19,469 nt of DNA. Origin: Propionibacteriaceae bacterium (GTDB lineage: Bacteria; Actinomycetota; Actinomycetes; Propionibacteriales; Propionibacteriaceae). Under the pieces are notes generated by a model. It worked only from the letters and a program-made list of their open reading frames with translations, did not search any database and was not told the origin of the DNA. Of this stretch, positions 9,631 to 15,293 are shown piece by piece. Position numbers and translations under genes: made by a program. Each line of letters begins with the position of its first letter. Position 1 is the stretch's first letter. The stretch lies in assembly GCA_030450535.1 (NCBI GenBank), contig JAKDIK010000009.1, forward strand, positions 1-19,469. The letters run 5' to 3'.

Positions 9631-10122
9631 TCATGGGCTGTCCCGAAAGGGACGGTGGGCGTCCTCGGCGATGCCGCCCTCCAGGGCGGTGCAGCGCCAG
9701 CGCCGGCCCCGCCCCTCCAGGCGCAGGGCGAGGGGACGCGAGCGCTCCCCGTCGGTGAGCCGCAGGGTGATCTCGGCGACGCCGTCGCGCGGTTCCTGCA
9801 GCCGGAACGTCGCCACCGTCAGACCATGCGCGAGGCGGGATCGCGTGACGTGGTCGACGAGGGCGCCCACGCGCCGCGACACGATCGGTCGCGCCTGGGT
9901 GGGCGGCCGGCGTCCTGCCATCACCTCCACGAGCGCGACCACGACGGCCCGCACGACCCGCTCGTGCGGGGAGCGGCCGGGCGCGTCCGGCCACTGTGGA
10001 CCGGGGCTCTCGTCGAGGAAGGGGAGGGGCGGCTGAGCATCGGCGGCGTCCGGCAGGGGTGGCAGCAGCCGCACCAGCACGGGACGGGTCGCCGGCGCGA
10101 GCAGCGCGATGGGCGAGGTCAT
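9631..10122 (-). CDS. Rv3235-family protein (DUF6459-like), function unknown
   Basis: 163 residues, soluble, no signal peptide or membrane segment. The N-terminal third is proline-rich and low in complexity (about residues 14-50). The conserved part begins at about residue 52: ERVVRAVVVALVEVMAGRRPP, then RLQEPRDGVAEITLRL, then RPLALRLEGRGRRWRCTALEGG. This helix plus AGRRP motif, followed by a strand-rich domain ending in RW-x-C-TAL, is what I know from the actinobacterial Rv3235 family, whose members lie near secA. Start ATG 10122 has only weak upstream purines; no better start is visible. It converges on secA with eight bases between the stops. No biochemical role is established to my knowledge. 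Confidence 0.8.
   Translation of the reverse strand: MTSPIALLAPATRPVLVRLLPPLPDAADAQPPLPFLDESPGPQWPDAPGRSPHERVVRAVVVALVEVMAGRRPPTQARPIVSRRVGALVDHVTRSRLAHGLTVATFRLQEPRDGVAEITLRLTDGERSRPLALRLEGRGRRWRCTALEGGIAEDAHRPFRDSP
9638..9655. terminator. GAAA-tetraloop hairpin between secA and the convergent gene
   Basis: CTGTCCC-GAAA-GGGACGG forms a seven-pair stem (one U-G pair) capped by a GNRA-type loop, starting 16 bases after the secA stop. It overlaps the last codons of the convergent Rv3235-family gene. There is no T-run on either side, so it would be a non-canonical terminator or a 3'-end stabilising hairpin, as is common in high-GC actinobacteria. Confidence 0.45.
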
Positions 10123-10175
10123 GGGATGAGCCTGCGCTCACCACTGCCCGGAAAGCCACCCTTCGCCGGCCCCCC

Positions 10176-10184
10176 TGTGGACAA
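10176..10184 (-). promoter_or_regulatory. Single DnaA-box-like 9-mer (TTGTCCACA)
   Basis: The minus strand reads TTGTCCACA, identical to the DnaA box favoured in high-GC actinobacteria. It lies in the 98-base gap (10123-10220) between the queuosine-transporter stop and the Rv3235-family start, about 55 bases upstream of the latter. One isolated box does not make an origin and may be chance. Nothing else is recognised in this gap. Confidence 0.25.
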
Positions 10185-10220
10185 CTCCTCAACCCGGAGC
10201 CAGGGGCGCCGCGCTGAAGG

Positions 10221-10973
10221 TCAGGGTCGGACGTCGGCGCGGGCGTAGTCGGGCTCCCGGCGTTTGACGGCGGCCACGACCCGGTACGTCACCGGCAGGA
10301 ACAGCACCTCGACGAGCACCTTGTAGATCCACCCCACCAGGATGTAGTTGATGAGCTGCGGGGCGGGGATCGACCCGCCCCCGAGCCACGCCCCCAGCGG
10401 CCCGAACGCGATCGTGCAGAACAACACGGTGTCGGCGAACTCGCCCACCAGCGTCGAGGTGATCAGGCGCACCCACAGGTGCTGCTCCCCGAAGCGGTCC
10501 TTGATGCGGGTCAGCACCCAGGCGTTGACGAACTGCCCCACCAGGAATCCCACGAGACTCGCGAGCACGATGCGCGGTACGAAGCCGAGCACGGCGCTCC
10601 ACGCCGCCTGGTTGGGCCAGTCGGTGGCGGGCGGGGCGGCGTCCACCGCCAGGAACGTGAGGCTCATGATGGCCGCCATGACGAATCCCGTGATGATCGC
10701 GCGGCGCGCCCTGCGCATGCCGTACACCTCGGCCAGCACGTCGCCGATGATGTAGGCGAGCGGGAACAGAAACGCCCCGCCATCGGTGATGATGGGAAGC
10801 ACCGGGAAGCCGAGCACGTCCACGCTCGGCCCGAACTGGATCAGCTTGGTGGCGCCGATGTTGCTGATCAGCAGCACGGCCACGAATGCGGCCAGCACCA
10901 GATCGAAGACGCCGCGTCCGCCGCTGGCGTAGGTGGCGCTGGGGTGGTCGGGTCGGGTATCGGTCCTCGTCAC
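10221..10973 (-). CDS. yhhQ: Queuosine precursor transporter, YhhQ/Vut_1 family
   Basis: Inner-membrane protein of the YhhQ (COG1738, Vut_1) family; E. coli YhhQ imports the tRNA-modification precursors preQ0 and preQ1. 250 residues with about six hydrophobic segments. Family marks are SNIGATKLIQFG near residue 37, FPLAYIIGDVLAEVYGMRRAR at about 69-89, SLVGFLVGQFVNAWVLTRIK, and the charged segment STLVGEFADTVLFCTIAF. Start is GTG 10973: no Shine-Dalgarno sequence precedes it, but TATGCT lies eight bases upstream, consistent with leaderless translation. The first 20 residues are hydrophilic and variable. No other queuosine gene is in the window; the family annotation is solid but the substrate is by homology. 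Confidence 0.92.
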   Translation of the reverse strand: MTRTDTRPDHPSATYASGGRGVFDLVLAAFVAVLLISNIGATKLIQFGPSVDVLGFPVLPIITDGGAFLFPLAYIIGDVLAEVYGMRRARRAIITGFVMAAIMSLTFLAVDAAPPATDWPNQAAWSAVLGFVPRIVLASLVGFLVGQFVNAWVLTRIKDRFGEQHLWVRLITSTLVGEFADTVLFCTIAFGPLGAWLGGGSIPAPQLINYILVGWIYKVLVEVLFLPVTYRVVAAVKRREPDYARADVRP

Positions 10974-10981
10974 GGCCGCAC

Positions 10982-10987
10982 AGCATA
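10982..10987 (-). promoter_or_regulatory. Possible -10 element (TATGCT) of yhhQ
   Basis: TATGCT on the minus strand is followed by eight bases and the GTG start at 10973. No clear -35. The divergent gap 10974-11077 is 104 bases and also carries the leader of the DUF5709 gene, whose promoter I could not pick out. Confidence 0.35.
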
Positions 10988-11077
10988 CGCGCGGACGCCC
11001 GCCGCGTCTCGGGTGTCCCGCCCGGCGAGCCGCGCAAACTCCCTGTCCCGGGGCGGGGTTGGTGGCAGGATCAGTGC

Positions 11078-11518
11078 ATGAGCGAGAACATCGGGACCCC
11101 GGACGAAACCGACGACAACCTGGAGCAGCTCCAGGCCGCCGATACCCTCGTCGACCGCGGCGTCGACGACGTGCTCGACGAGGGGTACATCGCCCCCGAC
11201 CAGTGGTCGCCGGCCCAGGGCTTCGGCAACACCCCTGAAGAGATGCGCCAGGGCGAGAACCTCGAGATGCGCGTCAAGCAGGAGGAGCCGGAGGCCAAGG
11301 GCCCCGACGAGACGCCCTGGAACCCCGATGGCGAGTCCCGCCAAGTGGGCAACCAGCGGGCCGGACGCCTCGTGGACGCCCGGCACGGCGAGCCGGGGGT
11401 CGACGCCGAGGGCGACTCGATCGCGTTCTCGGTCGGCATCGACGGGGGAGCGGCGTCCGCCGAGGAGGCCGCCATGCACGTCATCGATCCCGCCGAGGAC
11501 GACGAGGACGTCAACTAG
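11078..11518 (+). CDS. DUF5709 family protein, function unknown
   Basis: 146 residues, strongly acidic and hydrophilic, with no membrane segment or signal peptide. Marks I associate with actinobacterial DUF5709 proteins are VDDVLDEGYIAPDQWSPAQGFG near residue 28, GNTPEEMRQGENLEMRVKQEEPE, the VGNQRAGRLVDA stretch at about 88-99, and GIDGGAASAEEAAMHV near the C-terminus. Start ATG 11078 is supported by AGGA (11067-11070) at seven bases. Divergent from yhhQ and nine bases upstream of the first possible phoH start. The composition suggests a partly disordered cytoplasmic protein; no function is established to my knowledge. Confidence 0.85.
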   Translation: MSENIGTPDETDDNLEQLQAADTLVDRGVDDVLDEGYIAPDQWSPAQGFGNTPEEMRQGENLEMRVKQEEPEAKGPDETPWNPDGESRQVGNQRAGRLVDARHGEPGVDAEGDSIAFSVGIDGGAASAEEAAMHVIDPAEDDEDVN

Positions 11519-11521
11519 ACT
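11516..11521 (+). promoter_or_regulatory. Possible -10 element (TAGACT) of phoH
   Basis: TAGACT overlaps the TAG stop of the DUF5709 gene and lies six bases before the GTG at 11528. The spacing would fit a leaderless phoH transcript, but the hexamer overlaps a stop codon, so chance is a serious alternative. Confidence 0.3.
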
Positions 11522-11527
11522 CATGCG

Positions 11528-12589
11528 GTGCCGCAGCCGCGACACATCCCGCTGACGAGATTCCCCTCACGAGGAGAGATCCTGAGTACGCCAACCCCCG
11601 AGGCCGTGCGCCACATCACCGTGCCGGCGTCCATCCCGATGGTCACCATCGTGGGTCCGCGCGACGAGTTCCTGCGCATCCTGGAGAAGAGTGTGGACGC
11701 CGACGTGCACGTCCGCGGCAACGAGATCACCCTGTCCGGGACGCCAGACGCGGTGGTCACCGCCGCCGAAGCGCTCACCGAGATCATCACCATCGCCCGC
11801 ACGGGCCAGGGCCTGACCGCCGACGCCGTCGAACGGGTGGTGGGCATGGCGTCCGAGCCGGGCGAGCCGCACGCGTCCGAGGTGCTGACGCAGAACATCT
11901 TGTCCACGCGCGGCAAGACCATCCGACCCAAGACGCTCAACCAGAAGCGCTACGTGGACGCCATCGACGCGCACACCGTGGTCTTCGGCATCGGCCCGGC
12001 CGGCACCGGCAAGACGTATCTCGCCGTGGCGAAGGCCGTCCAGGCATTGCAGGCCAAGGAGGTCAACCGCATCATCTTGACCCGGCCGGCGATCGAGGCA
12101 GGGGAGCGGCTCGGCTTCCTGCCCGGAACGCTGAACGACAAGGTGGATCCCTATGTGCGGCCCCTCTACGACGCGCTGCACGACATGCTCGACCCCGATC
12201 AGGTGCCCCGGCTGTTGACCGCGGGTACGATCGAGGTCGCTCCGCTGGCCTACATGCGCGGACGGACGCTCAACGACGCCTTCATCATCCTCGACGAGGC
12301 GCAGAACACGTCGATGGAACAGATGAAGATGTTCCTGACCCGGCTGGGGTTCAACTCGCGGATGGTCGTGACCGGCGACGTCACCCAAGTCGACCTGCCC
12401 ACCGGCACCCGGTCGGGGCTGCGTGAGGCCGAGTCGATCCTCGACGGCGTGACCGACATCGCGTTCTGTCGGCTCACCAACCATGATGTGGTCCGGCATC
12501 GGCTCGTGGGCCGCATCGTGGCGGCCTACGATCGCTACGACTCGACGCGGTCCCAGGCCGCCGACCGCGGCCGGTCGGGCCGCCGATGA
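11528..12589 (+). CDS. phoH: PhoH-like ATPase/RNA-binding protein
   Basis: Cytoplasmic P-loop ATPase of the PhoH (PhoL/YbeZ) family, linked to RNA metabolism and ribosome assembly with YbeY. 353 residues from this GTG. A KH-like N-terminal segment (about 28-95, beginning HITVPASIPMVTIVGPRDEF) precedes the PhoH domain with Walker A GPAGTGKT at 156-163, TRPAIEAGERLGFLPG, and Walker B FIILDEAQNTS with LDEAQ at 255-259. The start is uncertain. GTG 11528 has a -10-like hexamer six bases upstream. CTG 11582, giving STPTPEAVRHITVPAS, has the far better Shine-Dalgarno sequence (GAGGAG at 11571-11576, five bases away). GTG 11606 is a third option. The end is certain. Followed by ybeY after 27 bases, the conserved actinobacterial order. 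Confidence 0.95.
   Translation: MPQPRHIPLTRFPSRGEILSTPTPEAVRHITVPASIPMVTIVGPRDEFLRILEKSVDADVHVRGNEITLSGTPDAVVTAAEALTEIITIARTGQGLTADAVERVVGMASEPGEPHASEVLTQNILSTRGKTIRPKTLNQKRYVDAIDAHTVVFGIGPAGTGKTYLAVAKAVQALQAKEVNRIILTRPAIEAGERLGFLPGTLNDKVDPYVRPLYDALHDMLDPDQVPRLLTAGTIEVAPLAYMRGRTLNDAFIILDEAQNTSMEQMKMFLTRLGFNSRMVVTGDVTQVDLPTGTRSGLREAESILDGVTDIAFCRLTNHDVVRHRLVGRIVAAYDRYDSTRSQAADRGRSGRR
11571..11576 (+). promoter_or_regulatory. Strong ribosome binding site inside the annotated 5' end of phoH
   Basis: GAGGAG lies 43 bases downstream of the GTG at 11528 and five bases before an in-frame CTG (11582). It is the only good Shine-Dalgarno sequence near the phoH start, so it argues that translation begins at CTG 11582 instead of, or as well as, the upstream GTG. 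Confidence 0.5.
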
Positions 12590-12616
12590 TCCACCAACCC
12601 ACGCGGGAGGCGTGAC

Positions 12617-13069
12617 GTGATCGACCTGAACAACGAGTCCGGCGAGGACGTGGACGAGAAGCGTCTCGTCCAGCTCGCCACCTTCGCGCTCGAGCAGCTG
12701 CGCATTCACCCGCAGGCCGAGCTGTCGATCCTGCTGGTCGACGAGACGACGATGGCCGACTACCACGAGCGGTTCATGGACCTGCCCGGACCCACGGACG
12801 TCCTGAGCTTCCCGATGGACGAGCTGCGCCCGCCGAGCGACGACGACGAGCCGCCGCTGGGTCTGCTCGGCGATGTGGTGCTGTGCCCCACCGTGACCGC
12901 GGCGCAGGCGTCCGAGAACAACCGTTCGCCCGAGGCCGAGGCGGATTACCTGCTCGTGCACGGTCTGCTGCACCTGTTGGGGTTTGATCACGCCGAGCCG
13001 GACGAGAAGCGCATCATGTTCGGTCTGAACGATCAGATCATCGCCGCGTGGGACGCGTCCCGCACGTAG
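12617..13069 (+). CDS. ybeY: Endoribonuclease YbeY
   Basis: Metal-dependent RNase of the UPF0054 family, used in rRNA maturation and ribosome quality control. 150 residues, normal length. The zinc site H-G-LLHLLGFDH is at residues 115-125 (H115, H119, H125); upstream are LSILLVDETTMADYHERF and PTDVLSFPMDE, both conserved. Start GTG 12617 has GGGAGG (12605-12610) six bases upstream. It lies 27 bases after phoH and is very likely co-transcribed with it. In related genomes the CorC-type gene follows at once; here a toxin-antitoxin pair on the other strand comes first. Confidence 0.97.
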   Translation: MIDLNNESGEDVDEKRLVQLATFALEQLRIHPQAELSILLVDETTMADYHERFMDLPGPTDVLSFPMDELRPPSDDDEPPLGLLGDVVLCPTVTAAQASENNRSPEAEADYLLVHGLLHLLGFDHAEPDEKRIMFGLNDQIIAAWDASRT

Positions 13070-13124
13070 GGCGACCACGGGCAGCGCGATCAGGTGAGCG
13101 GTTGTTCACTCGCGGGACCCTGCC

Positions 13125-13541
13125 TCAGGCCACTTCCCACGGATTGATGATCTCGATCGGGAGCTGTTCGAAGTCCTTGACGTTGCGCGTGGCCAGCGCG
13201 GCGTCGTGGGTGAGGCAGGCGGCGGCGATCATGGCGTCCTCGATGCTGATGGGTCTTCCGCTGGCCTCGCGTCGGGCGCGGAGGGCGGCGTAAACCCGCG
13301 CCTCCGCGTCCCGATGCGGCAGCAATCGGTCGCCCGCGCTCTCGACCAGTCGGGTGAGGGACGCGAGCAGTCTCGTTCGCCGAGCGCCGACGGGCAGTCG
13401 CTCGGCCCCATACCAGAGCTCGCCGAGGGTGACGCTGCTGATGCCCACCTGGTGCTGGTTCGCGGAGAGCCAGGCGACGACGCGGGCCTCGGGCGTCGGC
13501 CTGAGCGGCTCGGACAGCACGGTGGTGTCGACGACGATCAT
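13125..13541 (-). CDS. PIN-domain toxin, VapC/FitB type
   Basis: Toxin of a type II toxin-antitoxin pair; PIN-domain proteins of this group are Mg-dependent RNases. 138 residues, one PIN domain. The expected acidic residues are present: D5 (MIVVDTTVLSEPLR), E41 in SSVTLGELWYGAERL, D102 in ISIEDAMIAAACL, and D123 in TRNVKDFEQL; these line up with the FitB active site. The C-terminal EIINPWEV is also typical of FitB-like proteins. Start ATG 13541 overlaps the antitoxin stop (ATGA), the usual arrangement for coupled translation. Convergent with ybeY, 55 bases apart; that gap contains no hairpin I would call a terminator. Confidence 0.93.
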   Translation of the reverse strand: MIVVDTTVLSEPLRPTPEARVVAWLSANQHQVGISSVTLGELWYGAERLPVGARRTRLLASLTRLVESAGDRLLPHRDAEARVYAALRARREASGRPISIEDAMIAAACLTHDAALATRNVKDFEQLPIEIINPWEVA

Positions 13542-13771
13542 TCCTGGCCCAGGTCGAACGGTCGCGGAAGAGAGCGCTCGGGCACCCGGAATTCTCCTCG
13601 CAGGAGTTCAGTGTCGTGGAGCCAGCCGGAGATGAAATCGGGGGGCGGGGCGACCGCGCGATCCAGGATCTCCCGGACCTCAGCCTCCATGGAGCGGTCA
13701 TTGCGGGCGGCACGAGCGCGCAAGCCCCGCTTGGTCCTCTCGGACAGGTTCCGGATGGTCAGTGTCGCCAT
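13538..13771 (-). CDS. FitA-like ribbon-helix-helix antitoxin
   Basis: Antitoxin partner of the PIN-domain toxin that follows it; binds the toxin through its C-terminus and usually the operon's own operator through its N-terminus. 77 residues. N-terminal ribbon-helix-helix: MATLTIRNLSERTKRGLRARA, then NDRSMEAEVREILDRAV, the pattern of FitA/Phd-RHH antitoxins. The C-terminal segment (about 41-77) is variable, ending RPFDLGQE. Start ATG 13771 has AGGAGG five bases upstream. A 16-base palindrome lies 16 bases upstream of the start and is a good autoregulatory operator candidate. Confidence 0.9.
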   Translation of the reverse strand: MATLTIRNLSERTKRGLRARAARNDRSMEAEVREILDRAVAPPPDFISGWLHDTELLRGEFRVPERSLPRPFDLGQE

Positions 13772-13786
13772 GAGAGCCTCCTGCTT

Positions 13787-13802
13787 GCAATGCTAGCACT
13801 GC
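13787..13802. promoter_or_regulatory. Palindromic operator candidate of the toxin-antitoxin pair
   Basis: GCAATGCTAGCACTGC is symmetric at seven of eight base pairs, with a perfect TGCTAGCA core (13791-13798). It overlaps a minus-strand -10-like TAGCAT (13795-13790), so a ribbon-helix-helix antitoxin bound here would block its own promoter. The palindrome is seen directly; its use as an operator is inferred. Confidence 0.55.
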
Positions 13803-13830
13803 CAGCGTTGCCGGCACACGGCGTCCTGGC

Positions 13831-13849
13831 GCCACGACGCCACGACGCC
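13831..13849. repeat. Short tandem repeat, GCCACGAC x 2.4
   Basis: Two full 8-base copies and three further bases in the gap between the antitoxin start and the CorC-like gene. Too short to carry weight on its own; it could be a relic of slippage or of the insertion that brought the toxin-antitoxin pair. Confidence 0.5.
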
Positions 13850-13883
13850 GGGACGCTGGGAACTCGGGAACGTCGCGGTGGGA

Positions 13884-13889
13884 TACGAT
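13884..13889 (+). promoter_or_regulatory. Possible -10 element (TACGAT) for corC-era
   Basis: TACGAT is a good actinobacterial -10 match and lies 33-60 bases before the candidate CorC starts. The toxin-antitoxin pair cuts this gene off from ybeY, so a promoter is needed in this gap. Two GGGAAC words (13858-13863, 13866-13871) lie just upstream but at spacings that fit neither a normal -35 nor a SigH-type promoter. Confidence 0.4.
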
Positions 13890-13949
13890 GACGGTTAAGG
13901 TGTCGGCCGAGAGAGAGTCATCCTGCTAACCCAATCCGAGTGGATCCAA

Positions 13950-15293
13950 TTGGGGATCGCCGTCGGCTGTGTGCTCGTGGCCGGGCTGGCCACGGCCATC
14001 CAGTCGGCGCTGACGTCCTTCTCGAAGGTCCGGGCCGAGGCACACGTGCGCGAGGGGCGTCGCGGCGCGGATCGGCTGCTACCGCTGACCCAGGATCCGG
14101 CGCCCTCGCTCAACACGATGCTGTTCGTGGCGATCATGTTCGAGGTCGTCGCCATCGTGCTGGTAACCGCCGTCGTCGCCGACTACTTCGACTCGCTGTG
14201 GCAGCAGCTGCTCTGGGCGGCGCTGCCCATGGTGCTCGTCAGCTACATCCTGCTCGGCGTGGGCGCCCGCACGCTCGGCCGCCAGCACGCGGACGCCCTG
14301 GCGCTGCGCACCGCCGGGTTGGTCACCGGGCTGACGACCGTGCTCGGCTGGTTCCCCCAGGTGCTCATCATCCTGGGCAACTGGATCACCCCCGGCCGCG
14401 GTTTCGTCGACGGGCCGTTCACCTCCGAGGCCGAACTGCGCGAGCTGGTCGACATGGCGGAGGCGTCCGAGGTGATCGAGGCCGGCGAGCGCAGGATGAT
14501 CCATCAGGTGTTCGAGCTGGGAGACACGATCGTCAAGGAGGTCATGGTCCCGCGCACCGAGATGGTGTGGATTGAGGCCGACAAGACGCTGCGGCAAGGC
14601 CTGTCGCTGGCCCTGCGTTCGGGATTCAGCCGTATTCCGGTGGTCGGGGATGACATCGACGACGTCCGCGGCGTTCTCTACCTCAAGGACGTGATCCGCC
14701 GCAGCTACGACAACCCGCAGGCGCAGGCGTCCGAGACCGTGGCCTCGCTCATGCGCACCCCCACCTTCTGCCCGGACTCCAAGCCGGTGGACGCCCTGCT
14801 CAAGGAGATGCAGCTCACCCGCAGCCACGTCGTGATCGTGGTCGATGAGTTCGGCGGCACGGCGGGGCTCGCCACGATCGAGGACATCCTCGAGGAGATC
14901 GTGGGCGAGATCGTCGACGAGTATGACCGCGAGATCCCGCCCTACGTGCAGCTGGCTGATGGCCGCTACCGCGTGAACTCGCGCCTGCCCGTGGACGAGC
15001 TGGGCGAGATCTTCGGCCTTCGGGTCGACGACGACGACGTGGACACCGTGCTCGGCCTCATGGCCAAACAGCTCAACAAGGTGCCGATCCCGGGCTCGGT
15101 GGTCGACTGGGAGGGCATCGAGCTCGTCGCCGAACGGGCGTCGGGTCGCCGCCACGCCATCCAGACCGTCGTCGCCGGGCTCATCAGCGACGACGGCCAC
15201 GCCGACGCCGCCGTGGACGCGGCCGTCGGGCTCGCCGCCCACAGCGGTGAGGAATCCGGACGCCGGCGCGCGGCCGTCGAGGAGGATCAGTGA
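13950..15293 (+). CDS. CorC/HlyC-family membrane protein (DUF21, CBS pair, CorC domain)
   Basis: Membrane protein of the CNNM/CorC family, associated with magnesium or cobalt efflux; often mis-named hemolysin. 447 residues from TTG 13950. DUF21 membrane domain with about four hydrophobic segments (residues 1-140), a CBS pair (about 190-310) beginning VKEVMVPRTEMVWIEADK and ending VVDEFGGTAGLATIEDILEEIVGEI, then the C-terminal CorC_HlyC domain (about 325-405) with GRYRVNSRLPVDELGEIFG. The start is doubtful. TTG 13950 begins inside the first membrane helix. An in-frame CTG at 13923 would add LTQSEWIQL, the usual short lead of this family, and has GAGAG seven bases upstream. The stop overlaps the era GTG (GTGA). 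Confidence 0.93.
   Translation: MGIAVGCVLVAGLATAIQSALTSFSKVRAEAHVREGRRGADRLLPLTQDPAPSLNTMLFVAIMFEVVAIVLVTAVVADYFDSLWQQLLWAALPMVLVSYILLGVGARTLGRQHADALALRTAGLVTGLTTVLGWFPQVLIILGNWITPGRGFVDGPFTSEAELRELVDMAEASEVIEAGERRMIHQVFELGDTIVKEVMVPRTEMVWIEADKTLRQGLSLALRSGFSRIPVVGDDIDDVRGVLYLKDVIRRSYDNPQAQASETVASLMRTPTFCPDSKPVDALLKEMQLTRSHVVIVVDEFGGTAGLATIEDILEEIVGEIVDEYDREIPPYVQLADGRYRVNSRLPVDELGEIFGLRVDDDDVDTVLGLMAKQLNKVPIPGSVVDWEGIELVAERASGRRHAIQTVVAGLISDDGHADAAVDAAVGLAAHSGEESGRRRAAVEEDQ

Noticed and set aside
10123..10220. Replication origin suggested by a DnaA box
   Set aside because: Only one exact box, no AT-rich unwinding element, no dnaA or dnaN nearby.
13070..13124. Terminator between ybeY and the toxin gene
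   Set aside because: The best dyad (GTGA/TCAC) has only four-base arms and no T-run.
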